DNA from: Planctomycetaceae bacterium | GTDB lineage: Bacteria > Planctomycetota > Planctomycetia > Pirellulales > Thermoguttaceae | Assembly (NCBI GenBank): GCA_031259095.1 | Contig: JAIRLW010000178.1 | Location: 1-5,630 of the forward strand | Direction of reading: 5' to 3' | DNA length: 5,630 nt | In this document: piece after piece, positions 1 to 4,918 of the stretch | Numbering within the stretch: the stretch's first letter is position 1 | Layout of the letters: each line of letters opens with the position of its first letter | The notes under the pieces: model-generated | Told to the model about the DNA's origin: nothing | The model's database searches: none | Seen by the model: only the letters and a program-made list of their open reading frames with translations | Program-made: the position numbers and the translations under genes

Positions 1-299
1 ACCTCAAACAAAAATTCCGCTGATAGATTACGCCTCTTTTATATTAGTGCAAAAGTACGTGTAATATTAAAAAATCCTTAATTTACAGTGTTTAATTTCT
101 GTACTTTTAGGAAAGTACAGATAATTATTTATGTCAAAAAATCAAAAGGCAGGCGATCCCTTCTCCTGAAGGGTTGCGCCGGTTGAGTATTCATTGATTC
201 CAATCGCTATGCCCTTTCTAAATAATTTTGTTATTGAATCGACACACCATAGGCAGGGCAAACCTTTTTGGCGTCTATTAATTAAATAATTAGGTATTG
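1..299. other. Gene-free left edge with hairpins and an inverted-repeat arm
   Basis: I see no supportable gene here. The stretch holds the left arm (6-31) of a 26-bp inverted repeat whose partner is at 327-352. It also holds a perfect 9-bp hairpin (99-107 with 112-120, loop TAGG) and an imperfect hairpin at 152-180 (outer GGCG/CGCC, inner CCCTTC/GAAGGG around TCCT). The hairpin at 99-120 lacks a long T-run on either side, so a terminator role is unproven. An open frame from the left edge to TAA at 62-64 is only 20 codons and cannot be assigned. Confidence 0.5.
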
Positions 300-352
300 C
301 TAGTTTAATCTAGACATTTTATTATTGTAATCTATCAGTGGAATTTTTGTTT
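6..352. repeat. 26-bp inverted repeat pair (6-31 and 327-352)
   Basis: The sequence at 6-31 (core ATTCCGCTGATAGATTAC) recurs as its reverse complement at 327-352 with one mismatch in 26 (G19 against the complement of C). The arms are 295 bp apart and enclose no gene. The right arm lies inside the doubtful C-terminal tail of the minus-strand gene ending at 300. The arms could bound a small non-autonomous element or be two copies of a dispersed repeat. I see no flanking direct duplication that would settle this. Confidence 0.6.
99..120. repeat. Perfect 9-bp hairpin, loop TAGG
   Basis: CTGTACTTT (99-107) pairs perfectly with AAAGTACAG (112-120) around a four-base loop. The sequence AAAGTAC also occurs at 52-58 and could compete for the same left arm. 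It sits between the left edge and the 3' end of the minus-strand gene, so a transcript-end or element role is possible. No adjacent poly-T tract supports classical intrinsic termination. Confidence 0.45.
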
Positions 353-1274
353 TTTGACATTCGCCTTGAAAGGGCGTCATGATTTTTTCCTGAACCGCCG
401 ACCCCAACGGGATAGGTTCAAGGCGTCTAATATTGCCGAAAGTTTGCCCTCTTATTGACGAGAAATGCCCTCCTATTGCCAAGAAATGCCCCCCTATTGA
501 CGAGAAGGGGTAAGAGCAATCGTTTGTGGAACGTTTTTTTCTACTGGATTGGCGGGACAGGTGATGATGGTATGGTTTTTTTTCGTTTCCGTTTCCGTTT
601 ACTGCTTTCGCGGCATTGTCGATTAGGGAAGTTTGTGGTTCGCCGTTGCCGATACGTTGGAGAATATCGCAAAGGTCTTTGAGTTCTTCTTCACCTTGCA
701 TCGTGTACAAAATTTTACCGCGATTTCGTTCTTCCATCTCCAGCAACATGGTCAGAACACGCTGCATTGCTCCGTCCTTGAGAAGACGACGGATAACTTC
801 TTTTGCCTGTTCCGGTTCCATATTTTCGAGTAACCGCGTTTCTTCGGCAAGTCCGGCGTCAGCGGCTTTCTTTTTTTCTTCCGCCAGTCTTTTTTCAAAC
901 GCTTTGATCATGGAATCATCTTTTTTTTGTTCCGGTTTTATTTCTTCGGCAGGCGTTTCGACCGGCGGCGGGGCAATCACGACTGTTTTTTCGATGGACT
1001 CCTGTTTAAATTCATCTTCCCGTGTCCGTTTGGCACGGTGTTCCAACACTTCTTCATAGGTCATTTCCGCAATACGATCTTCGACTGCCTGCTGAATCTC
1101 GGCAAGTTCAAACCCTTGCGCAACAGCAAGCATTTTAATCCATTTTTCATGGTCAATCTGCCACGCATATTTCAGGTAAACTCCTAAAATAATTGTTGCT
1201 AAAAACATACTGGTACAACCATAAAGCGCCAGTGTTCCGGTAATTTTTAATAGTTTATCTAACATTTTTATCAT
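300..1274 (-). CDS. Membrane-anchored coiled-coil protein with MgtE-N/MotE-like helical segment
   Basis: I do not recognise a named gene. The 324-residue reading has a short cytoplasmic start, one strong transmembrane helix (about residues 11-35), and a charged helical region (40-95). A proline-rich linker follows (101-113, APPPVETPAEE), then a coiled coil (about 118-148, rich in Lys/Glu/Ala). Residues about 148-208 form a helical segment (LENMEPEQAKEVIRRLL...MLLEMEERNRGKILYTM) whose spacing resembles the MgtE N-terminal fold, also seen in MotE-type flagellar proteins. The one-helix, coiled-coil, MgtE-N order suggests a scaffold or chaperone, but no flagellar neighbour supports that. ATG at 1274 is the first of two close starts (the other is at 1265) and neither has a clear ribosome binding site. 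The recognisable protein ends near residue 230. The last ~90 residues read through an A8 run, 21-bp repeats and palindromic DNA, so they are probably not a conserved part of the protein. The gene is divergent from asnA. Confidence 0.7.
   Translation of the reverse strand: MIKMLDKLLKITGTLALYGCTSMFLATIILGVYLKYAWQIDHEKWIKMLAVAQGFELAEIQQAVEDRIAEMTYEEVLEHRAKRTREDEFKQESIEKTVVIAPPPVETPAEEIKPEQKKDDSMIKAFEKRLAEEKKKAADAGLAEETRLLENMEPEQAKEVIRRLLKDGAMQRVLTMLLEMEERNRGKILYTMQGEEELKDLCDILQRIGNGEPQTSLIDNAAKAVNGNGNEKKPYHHHLSRQSSRKKRSTNDCSYPFSSIGGHFLAIGGHFSSIRGQTFGNIRRLEPIPLGSAVQEKIMTPFQGECQKTKIPLIDYNNKMSRLN
362..425. repeat. Degenerate palindromic repeat inside the minus-gene tail
   Basis: CGCCTTGAA (362-370) and TTCAAGGCG (417-425) are perfect inverted arms. 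Between them GCCTTGAAAGGGC (363-375) and ACCCCAACGGGAT (401-413) look like decayed copies of two hairpins in the array at 3083-3280 (GCCCTGAAAGGGC on the minus strand at 3200-3212, and GCCCCAACGGGGC at 3083-3095). This ties the 3' tail of the gene ending at 300 to an intergenic repeat family rather than to ordinary coding sequence. Confidence 0.5.
445..507. repeat. Three tandem copies of a 21-bp repeat
   Basis: Units at 445-465, 466-486 and 487-507 share the pattern TGCCCYCYTATTGMCRAGAA with a few substitutions each. A degenerate earlier copy may lie at about 424-444 (TATTGCCGAAAG). Because 21 is a multiple of three, the minus-strand frame reads them as a heptapeptide repeat of the form (S/L)(S/A)I(G/R)G(H/Q)(F/T), without a stop. 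The copies are adjacent with no spacers, so this is a minisatellite and not a CRISPR array. Confidence 0.75.
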
Positions 1275-1716
1275 TGGAAAAAGGGGAACTCTGAAAATAT
1301 ACTTCTTTTCTTAAACACGAATTTCGCTTAAAGATTATTTGGTAACGGTCGATTTTAATTTGTAAATTCTGAAAATTTTGTCAATTCTGTCTAAAACTAG
1401 GTTTTTAATAGTCTCTATTAGTTACGTTCATAGACAATAAATAGACAGTTACGAAGGATGCGCTCGGAAAAAATTTTTTCCAACGGCGTCTGGTTGACTG
1501 AAACATTACGATACGTTCTAATAAAACGCATGGAGAATTTTCATACAAGGAAACAAGGAGAACGGGGAATTAAAAACGCTTTGGAACCCGTCAAACTCCG
1601 ATTTCAAGGAGTACTATTTAATATACTTGATATTTTACCTTTTTCAAGATTCTCCTCGTTGAAATTATTAGAACCATAACTAACAAGACAGTATCGCCAA
1701 CTTTTAGAGGGTCACA
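1275..1716. other. Divergent intergenic region between the membrane gene and asnA
   Basis: This 442-bp AT-rich gap separates two divergently transcribed genes and should hold both promoters. It contains the asnA promoter candidate (1494-1522). A nested weak inverted repeat is also present: CTGTCTA at 1387-1393 with TAGACAG at 1442-1448, enclosing AATAG/CTATT at 1407-1419. On the minus strand there is a TTGACA (1384-1379), but I find no good -10 element at the right distance. A 73-codon plus-strand frame (1458-1679) has no recognisable content and I do not call it a gene. Confidence 0.5.
1494..1522 (+). promoter_or_regulatory. Candidate sigma-70-type promoter for asnA
   Basis: TTGACT (1494-1499) and TCTAAT (1517-1522) match the -35 and -10 consensus at five of six bases each, with an ideal 17-bp spacer. 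Transcription would start near 1529 and give asnA a leader of roughly 190 nt. I see no T-box motif or obvious terminator/antiterminator in that leader. Applying the sigma-70 consensus to this unidentified organism is an assumption. Confidence 0.4.
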
Positions 1717-2748
1717 ATGTCAAAATATATTATTCCCGCAGGTTATAAACCCATATTTCAGTTTCGGGAGATCGAAAGCGCAATTAAAGGAATCAAAGAT
1801 GATTTCGAGCGTACATTATCGACCCAGTTGGGGTTGTTGCGTGTAACCGCCCCGATGTTCCTTGATCCGACTACCGGATTAAACGATAATCTCAACGGTG
1901 TTGAAAAACCGGTAAAATTTTACGCAACCGATATTCAAAAAGAAGTTGAAATTGTTCAATCGCTTGCCAAATGGAAACGTTATGCGCTTTACAAATATGG
2001 TTTTCGTCCCGGCGAAGGACTTTATACGGATATGAATGCGCTTCGTCCTGATGAAATAATTTCACCAATTCATTCGTTTTACGTTGATCAATGGGATTGG
2101 TGTAAAGTGATGAAACGCGACCGGCGAAATCTTGAGTTTCTCAAATCGACAGTCGAATCGATTTTCAGAGCAATTAAAGCAACAGAATATCGCGTCTGTT
2201 CTCAATACGCCCAGATTAAACCAATTTTACCGGAAAATATTACGTTTGTTACGAGCGAAGAGTTACAAAAAAAATATCCGGCACTAACGCCGAAAGAACG
2301 GGAAACGGTTGTTTGTAAGGAAGCAGGAGCAATTTTTGTAATTGGTATTGGCGGCAAGTTGCCGGATGGAACGATTCACGATGATCGCGCCCCGGATTAC
2401 GATGACTGGTCAACACCGCGAGAAGGCGGTATCGGGTTAAACGGAGACATTTTACTGTGGCATCCGAATCTGGAAACAGCGTTGGAAGTTTCCTCAATGG
2501 GCATTCGGGTTGACGCGGAAACTTTACGGCGGCAAGTCAAAATCCGGCAATGTGAAGATCGACTTAAATTATTATTTCACAAAAGTATTTTAAGCGGTGA
2601 ACTTCCACAAACAATCGGCGGCGGCATTGGTCAATCACGGCTCTGTTTGTTTATGCTCCGCGCCATCCATATTGGCGAAGTTGCCTGTGGATTGTGGCAC
2701 GACGATGTTGTTAAAGCCTACACGGATGCCGGCGTAACACTGCTGTAA
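1717..2748 (+). CDS. asnA: Aspartate--ammonia ligase (asparagine synthetase A)
   Basis: AsnA makes asparagine from aspartate, ammonia and ATP (giving AMP and pyrophosphate) in the cytoplasm, using a class II aminoacyl-tRNA-synthetase-like fold. The 343-residue product matches the family along its whole length (E. coli AsnA is 330). Visible signatures are TAPMFLDPTTGLNDNLNGVEK (about 44-64, with the conserved Asp in DNL), SLAKWKR (82-88), GEGLYTDMNALRPDE (99-113), HSFYVDQWDW (119-128) and GIGGKLPDG (210-218). RAPDYDDWSTP (224-234), GLNGDILLW (240-248), SSMGIRVD (259-266) and the motif-3-like GGGIGQSR (301-308, ending in the ATP-binding Arg) complete the set. No catalytic residue looks lost. 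The ATG at 1717 is supported by AGAGGG at 1706-1711, five bases upstream, the best ribosome binding site in the window. It appears monocistronic, with 645 bp to the next possible start. Confidence 0.97.
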   Translation: MSKYIIPAGYKPIFQFREIESAIKGIKDDFERTLSTQLGLLRVTAPMFLDPTTGLNDNLNGVEKPVKFYATDIQKEVEIVQSLAKWKRYALYKYGFRPGEGLYTDMNALRPDEIISPIHSFYVDQWDWCKVMKRDRRNLEFLKSTVESIFRAIKATEYRVCSQYAQIKPILPENITFVTSEELQKKYPALTPKERETVVCKEAGAIFVIGIGGKLPDGTIHDDRAPDYDDWSTPREGGIGLNGDILLWHPNLETALEVSSMGIRVDAETLRRQVKIRQCEDRLKLLFHKSILSGELPQTIGGGIGQSRLCLFMLRAIHIGEVACGLWHDDVVKAYTDAGVTLL

Positions 2749-2792
2749 AATTGATTGATGGATAGTTTGGGAATTGGGAAGATAGTTTTTTG

Positions 2793-2838
2793 ATCGACCG
2801 GAATCGACTAAAATCGATTTTAGTCGATTTCGGTCGAT
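2793..2838. repeat. 46-bp zero-loop palindrome built on 10-bp repeats, downstream of asnA
   Basis: 2793-2815 is the reverse complement of 2816-2838 with one mismatch in 23 (G2801). The right half overlaps three tandem 10-bp units, CGATTTTAGT (2815-2824), CGATTTCGGT (2825-2834) and CGATTTTAGT (2835-2844). It starts 45 bp after the asnA stop. It could end the asnA transcript as a stable hairpin, but only four T residues follow, so canonical intrinsic termination is not shown. A protein-binding or cruciform role is equally possible. Confidence 0.7.
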
Positions 2839-2943
2839 TTTAGTTGGTGAAGAAATAGGTTTTGAGAAGTTCCCTAAATGAACGCACCAGTCTAGGAACG
2901 TTAGGAATTTTTTCATAATCTTTGGAGTTTGTCATACGGCGTC

Positions 2944-2972
2944 TTGACAGATTTGAAAAGAATCAGTAAAAA
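2944..2972 (+). promoter_or_regulatory. Possible sigma-70-type promoter upstream of hisG
   Basis: A perfect -35 hexamer TTGACA (2944-2949) is followed after 17 bp by TAAAAA (2967-2972), a four-of-six -10 match. It points toward hisG but lies about 470 bp from its start, and a transcript would have to cross the hairpin array at 3083-3280. A closer weak candidate is TTGAAA (3325-3330) with TAATAT (3350-3355) at a 19-bp spacer, inside the repeat element. Neither is strong. Confidence 0.25.
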
Positions 2973-3027
2973 TTAACGCTGGAATTTGGAATCGACAAGC
3001 GATTAAATCGATTCCCCAAAAACAATA

Positions 3028-3400
3028 TACTCCTCACACTTGAAATTTCGGTTTTCGTTTTAAAAATATATTCACTAAAAACGCCCCAACGGGGCAACCG
3101 GCATTAGCGTAGGGCAACGCCCTACGTAACAAATATAAAACCATGAAATAAAAAGCCCTGTAAGGGCGGCGGCAATAAGATTACGATATTTCGGCTTATG
3201 CCCTTTCAGGGCTTTATTTTCAAGGAGAAACCAATCGTAGGGCGATTGCCCTACGCTAATGCTGATTACCCTTTCAGGGTGAAATATTGCACAATATTTT
3301 GGTTCAAAAGCTGATCGCCTTTACTTGAAACTACAGAAACATTTGTTCCTAATATTTTAAATTAAAAAAATAAAAACTGAATTTTCAAGTGTAATGAGTA
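3028..3400. mobile_element. MITE-like element with ~30-bp terminal inverted repeats and TA flanks
   Basis: The left end (3026-3055, starting TATACTCCTCACACTTGAAA) and the reverse complement of the right end (3373-3402, starting TATACTCATTACACTTGAAA) agree at 26 of 30 positions. If the outer TA on each side (3026-3027 and 3401-3402) is a target duplication, the element is 373 bp. That would fit TA-targeting transposases of the IS630/Tc1-mariner type. No transposase is encoded, so it would be non-autonomous. Its core (3083-3280) is a mirror-arranged set of six hairpins. The terminal repeats and the TA flanks are seen directly; the mobility and family are inference. Confidence 0.55.
3083..3280. 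repeat. Mirror-symmetric array of six small GC hairpins (REPIN-like)
   Basis: There are six hairpins with 3-4 nt loops. H1 is GCCCC-AAC-GGGGC (3083-3095). H2 has an 8-bp stem CGTAGGGC (3108-3126). H3 is GCCCT-GTA-AGGGC (3155-3167). H4 is GCCCT-TTC-AGGGC (3200-3212). H5 has the same 8-bp stem as H2 (3236-3255). H6 is ACCCT-TTC-AGGGT (3268-3280). The order reads as a mirror: H3 pairs with H4, H2 with H5 (both attached to GCATTAG or its complement), and H1 with H6. The two halves are therefore inverted copies of one three-hairpin unit. Such compact doublets resemble REP/REPIN elements mobilised in trans by RAYT transposases; none is present here. Confidence 0.75.
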
Positions 3401-3444
3401 TAAACCGGATTAAACCGTTTTTTTCATTACACTTTATTAACACA

Positions 3445-4317
3445 ATGACCCTATTTAAACTTGGCATTCCAGCCGGAAGTCTTCAAGAGGCAACTTTTGA
3501 ACTTTTTAGAAAAAGCGGATACAATATTTCTGTTGCGAACCGGAGTTACGTTCCGACAATCGATGATGATGAAATCGAATGTTTACTCATTCGCGCTCAG
3601 GAAATGGCGAGGTATGTTGCCAACGGTTCACTGGACGCGGGATTGACCGGTTACGATTGGATTGTCGAAACAAATTCGGATGTTCTGGAGGTTGCGGAAC
3701 TTCGGTTTTCAAAAGTATCGCGTCGTCCGGTTCGTTGGGTTCTTTGCGTGCCGGAAGATTCGCCGATTCGGACAATTCAGGATTTGCAAGGCAAACGGAT
3801 TGCAACGGAAGGTGTGGGGTTGACTACACAATTTCTTGCCCGACATGGAGTGACGGCGTTTGTTGAATTTAGTTGGGGCGCGACCGAAGTAAAACCGCCC
3901 AAACTGGCGGACGCTATTGTCGAAGTTACAGAAACGGGCAATTCGCTTAAAGCCAATAAATTGCGAATCATTAGCGAAGTGCTTCAAAGTACAACCCGAT
4001 TCATTGCCAATCACGATTCTTACCGCGATGAATGGAAACGGCGCAAAATTGACGACATGGTACTGATGCTTCGCGCAACAATGGCAGCAGAAGGAAAAGT
4101 GGGACTGATGATGAATGTCCTGAAAACAAAACTTCAAGATGTTGTAGCGATTCTTCCGGCGTTGCAAAATCCAACCATTTCGAATCTTTCCAACGAAAAT
4201 TGGTTGGCGGTTTCGACTATTATCGAAGAGTCAACAGTTCGCCATCTGATTCCTCAACTAAAAAATGCGGGAGCTTGTGGAATTGTCGAGTATCCAATCT
4301 CAAAAATTATTAATTAA
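3445..4317 (+). CDS. hisG: ATP phosphoribosyltransferase, long form with regulatory domain
   Basis: HisG joins ATP and PRPP to phosphoribosyl-ATP, the committed step of histidine biosynthesis. From the ATG at 3445 the product has 290 residues, the length of the long form that carries its own C-terminal ACT-like histidine-feedback domain and needs no HisZ. Visible features are [12 protein letters not shown] at the N-terminus, [23 protein letters not shown] (about 50-72), [19 protein letters not shown] (about 117-135) and the PRPP-binding loop [16 protein letters not shown] (about 156-170). The domain starting [25 protein letters not shown] (about 200-224) is the regulatory one. An upstream in-frame ATG at 3394 would add 17 residues not typical of the family. 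Its first bases lie in the right terminal repeat of the element at 3028-3400, so I reject it. Neither start has a Shine-Dalgarno sequence. thiS follows 16 bp downstream. No other his gene is visible. Confidence 0.95.
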   Translation: MTLFKLGIPAGSLQEATFELFRKSGYNISVANRSYVPTIDDDEIECLLIRAQEMARYVANGSLDAGLTGYDWIVETNSDVLEVAELRFSKVSRRPVRWVLCVPEDSPIRTIQDLQGKRIATEGVGLTTQFLARHGVTAFVEFSWGATEVKPPKLADAIVEVTETGNSLKANKLRIISEVLQSTTRFIANHDSYRDEWKRRKIDDMVLMLRATMAAEGKVGLMMNVLKTKLQDVVAILPALQNPTISNLSNENWLAVSTIIEESTVRHLIPQLKNAGACGIVEYPISKIIN

Positions 4318-4333
4318 TCGATTAAATTTGACC

Positions 4334-4534
4334 ATGAAACTAACAATCAACGAAGAACAAACGGAACTTCCAGACGGTTTGACTGTGCGGCAACTTCTGG
4401 AGCGGCTGGAATTGACCAACCGTCATGTTGCAGTGGAACGCAACCGTCAGATTGTTTCTTACCGAACATTTGCGGATGTTCGTCTTGAGGACGGTGATAC
4501 GCTCGAACTTGTTACACTTGTTGGCGGAGGATGA
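4334..4534 (+). CDS. thiS: Thiamine biosynthesis sulfur carrier protein ThiS
   Basis: ThiS is a small ubiquitin-like carrier. Its C-terminal glycine is adenylated by ThiF and converted to a thiocarboxylate that gives sulfur to ThiG for the thiazole ring of thiamine. The 66-residue product fits the family size and ends in VTLVGGG, exposing the required Gly-Gly tail. It also shows the usual pattern of an N-terminal strand (MKLTINEEQTEL), TVRQLLERLEL helix, HVAVERNRQIVSYRTFADVRLEDGD and a final strand. The ATG at 4334 is chosen because it opens the first beta strand; an upstream in-frame ATG at 4265 lies inside hisG and would add 23 untypical residues. The 16-bp gap to hisG suggests co-transcription. 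thiG or thiF, common followers of thiS, is not present downstream. MoaD is an alternative small beta-grasp carrier, but the sequence reads as ThiS. Confidence 0.9.
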   Translation: MKLTINEEQTELPDGLTVRQLLERLELTNRHVAVERNRQIVSYRTFADVRLEDGDTLELVTLVGGG

Positions 4535-4918
4535 TTTTGTAGTGGAGCGTTATAATAGTATGACTCTTATTTTGTATTGAAAACGAATTATTACTGATTA
4601 TTTTGAAATTTGAGGAATAATTGTTTGGTCAATTAAGGTAGGCGACCTTATACTTTTGCCAAAGGTTTTTCACCCACAATCGCGTTGTCTTTAGCAGTTG
4701 ATGATGGAAAATGTTGTCCCATCATGTCCCATTCGTCCCTAATGTCCCTTTACTGAAAAAATGTTAGGAACAAATGGGACAATAAGGACTGTTGGGACAA
4801 AAGATAAGTAACGTTTTGCCGACGCAATGGTGAGTGAAAACCCTTCGGCGAAACGTTGCCTACCCAATTTGATAACACATCGCTCGATTTGTTTTGATAT
4901 TTATTTTCAATTACTGTA
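4535..4918. other. Convergent intergenic region after thiS
   Basis: No gene is seen between the thiS stop and the 3' end of the minus-strand DUF2339-like gene. Most of it is an inverted-repeat element (4631-4869). A TATAAT at 4551-4556 has no -35 element at a workable distance. Both flanking genes end here, so the hairpins may also separate converging transcripts, though no T-rich terminator is evident. Confidence 0.5.
4631..4869. repeat. ~240-bp imperfect inverted-repeat element with internal GTCCC repeats
   Basis: The left arm (4631-4687, with GGTAGGCGACCTT and TTTTTCACCCACAATCGCG) aligns with the reverse complement of the right arm (about 4819-4869, with GGGTAGGCAACG and TTTTCACTCACCATTGCG), with one ~5-bp gap and scattered mismatches. 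Inside, GTCCC recurs on the plus strand four times at 9-10-bp spacing (4716-4748). It also recurs as GGGAC on the other side (4776-4798), so the interior pairs as well. The whole unit could fold into one long hairpin. There is no coding content; it may be a non-autonomous mobile element. Its sequence differs from the element at 3028-3400. Confidence 0.65.

Larger units (their letters stand above)
2749..3444. other. Gene-free, repeat-rich region between asnA and hisG
   Basis: No coding frame of substance is present in these ~700 bp. In order it holds a 46-bp palindrome (2793-2838), a promoter-like sequence (2944-2972) and a short inverted repeat (GGAATCGA at 2988-2995 with TCGATTCC at 3008-3015). 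A MITE-like element with a six-hairpin core follows (3028-3400), and its right end lies 44 bp upstream of the hisG start. A minus-strand frame overlapping the asnA end (2635-2916) is a shadow. Confidence 0.6.

Noticed and set aside
1..64. Partial upstream CDS ending at TAA 62-64
   Set aside because: Only 20 codons are visible, half of them within an inverted-repeat arm; another frame is equally open there.
445..507. CRISPR array
   Set aside because: The 21-bp units are directly adjacent with no spacers, are imperfect, and there are no cas genes.
455..1187. Several plus-strand frames opposite the minus-strand coiled-coil gene
   Set aside because: Their content is the antisense of a clearly protein-like minus-strand frame (low-complexity Ser/Phe/Arg), and none has family features.
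1458..1679. 73-codon plus-strand frame upstream of asnA
   Set aside because: It resembles no protein family I know, has no ribosome binding site, and overlaps the best asnA promoter candidate.
2786..2844. Classical rho-independent terminator for asnA
   Set aside because: The hairpin is strong, but it is followed by only four T residues before TAGTTGG; the T6 run is on the upstream side.
2635..2916. 93-codon minus-strand frame over the asnA end and the palindrome
   Set aside because: A third of it is antisense to asnA and the rest crosses the 46-bp palindrome; no recognisable protein.
3587..4167. Minus-strand frames opposite hisG
   Set aside because: They lie wholly antisense to a full-length, well-conserved hisG.
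4250..4334. TPP riboswitch or separate promoter for thiS
   Set aside because: The 16-bp gap is too short for a riboswitch, and no CTGAGA-type THI-box core is present there or upstream of hisG.
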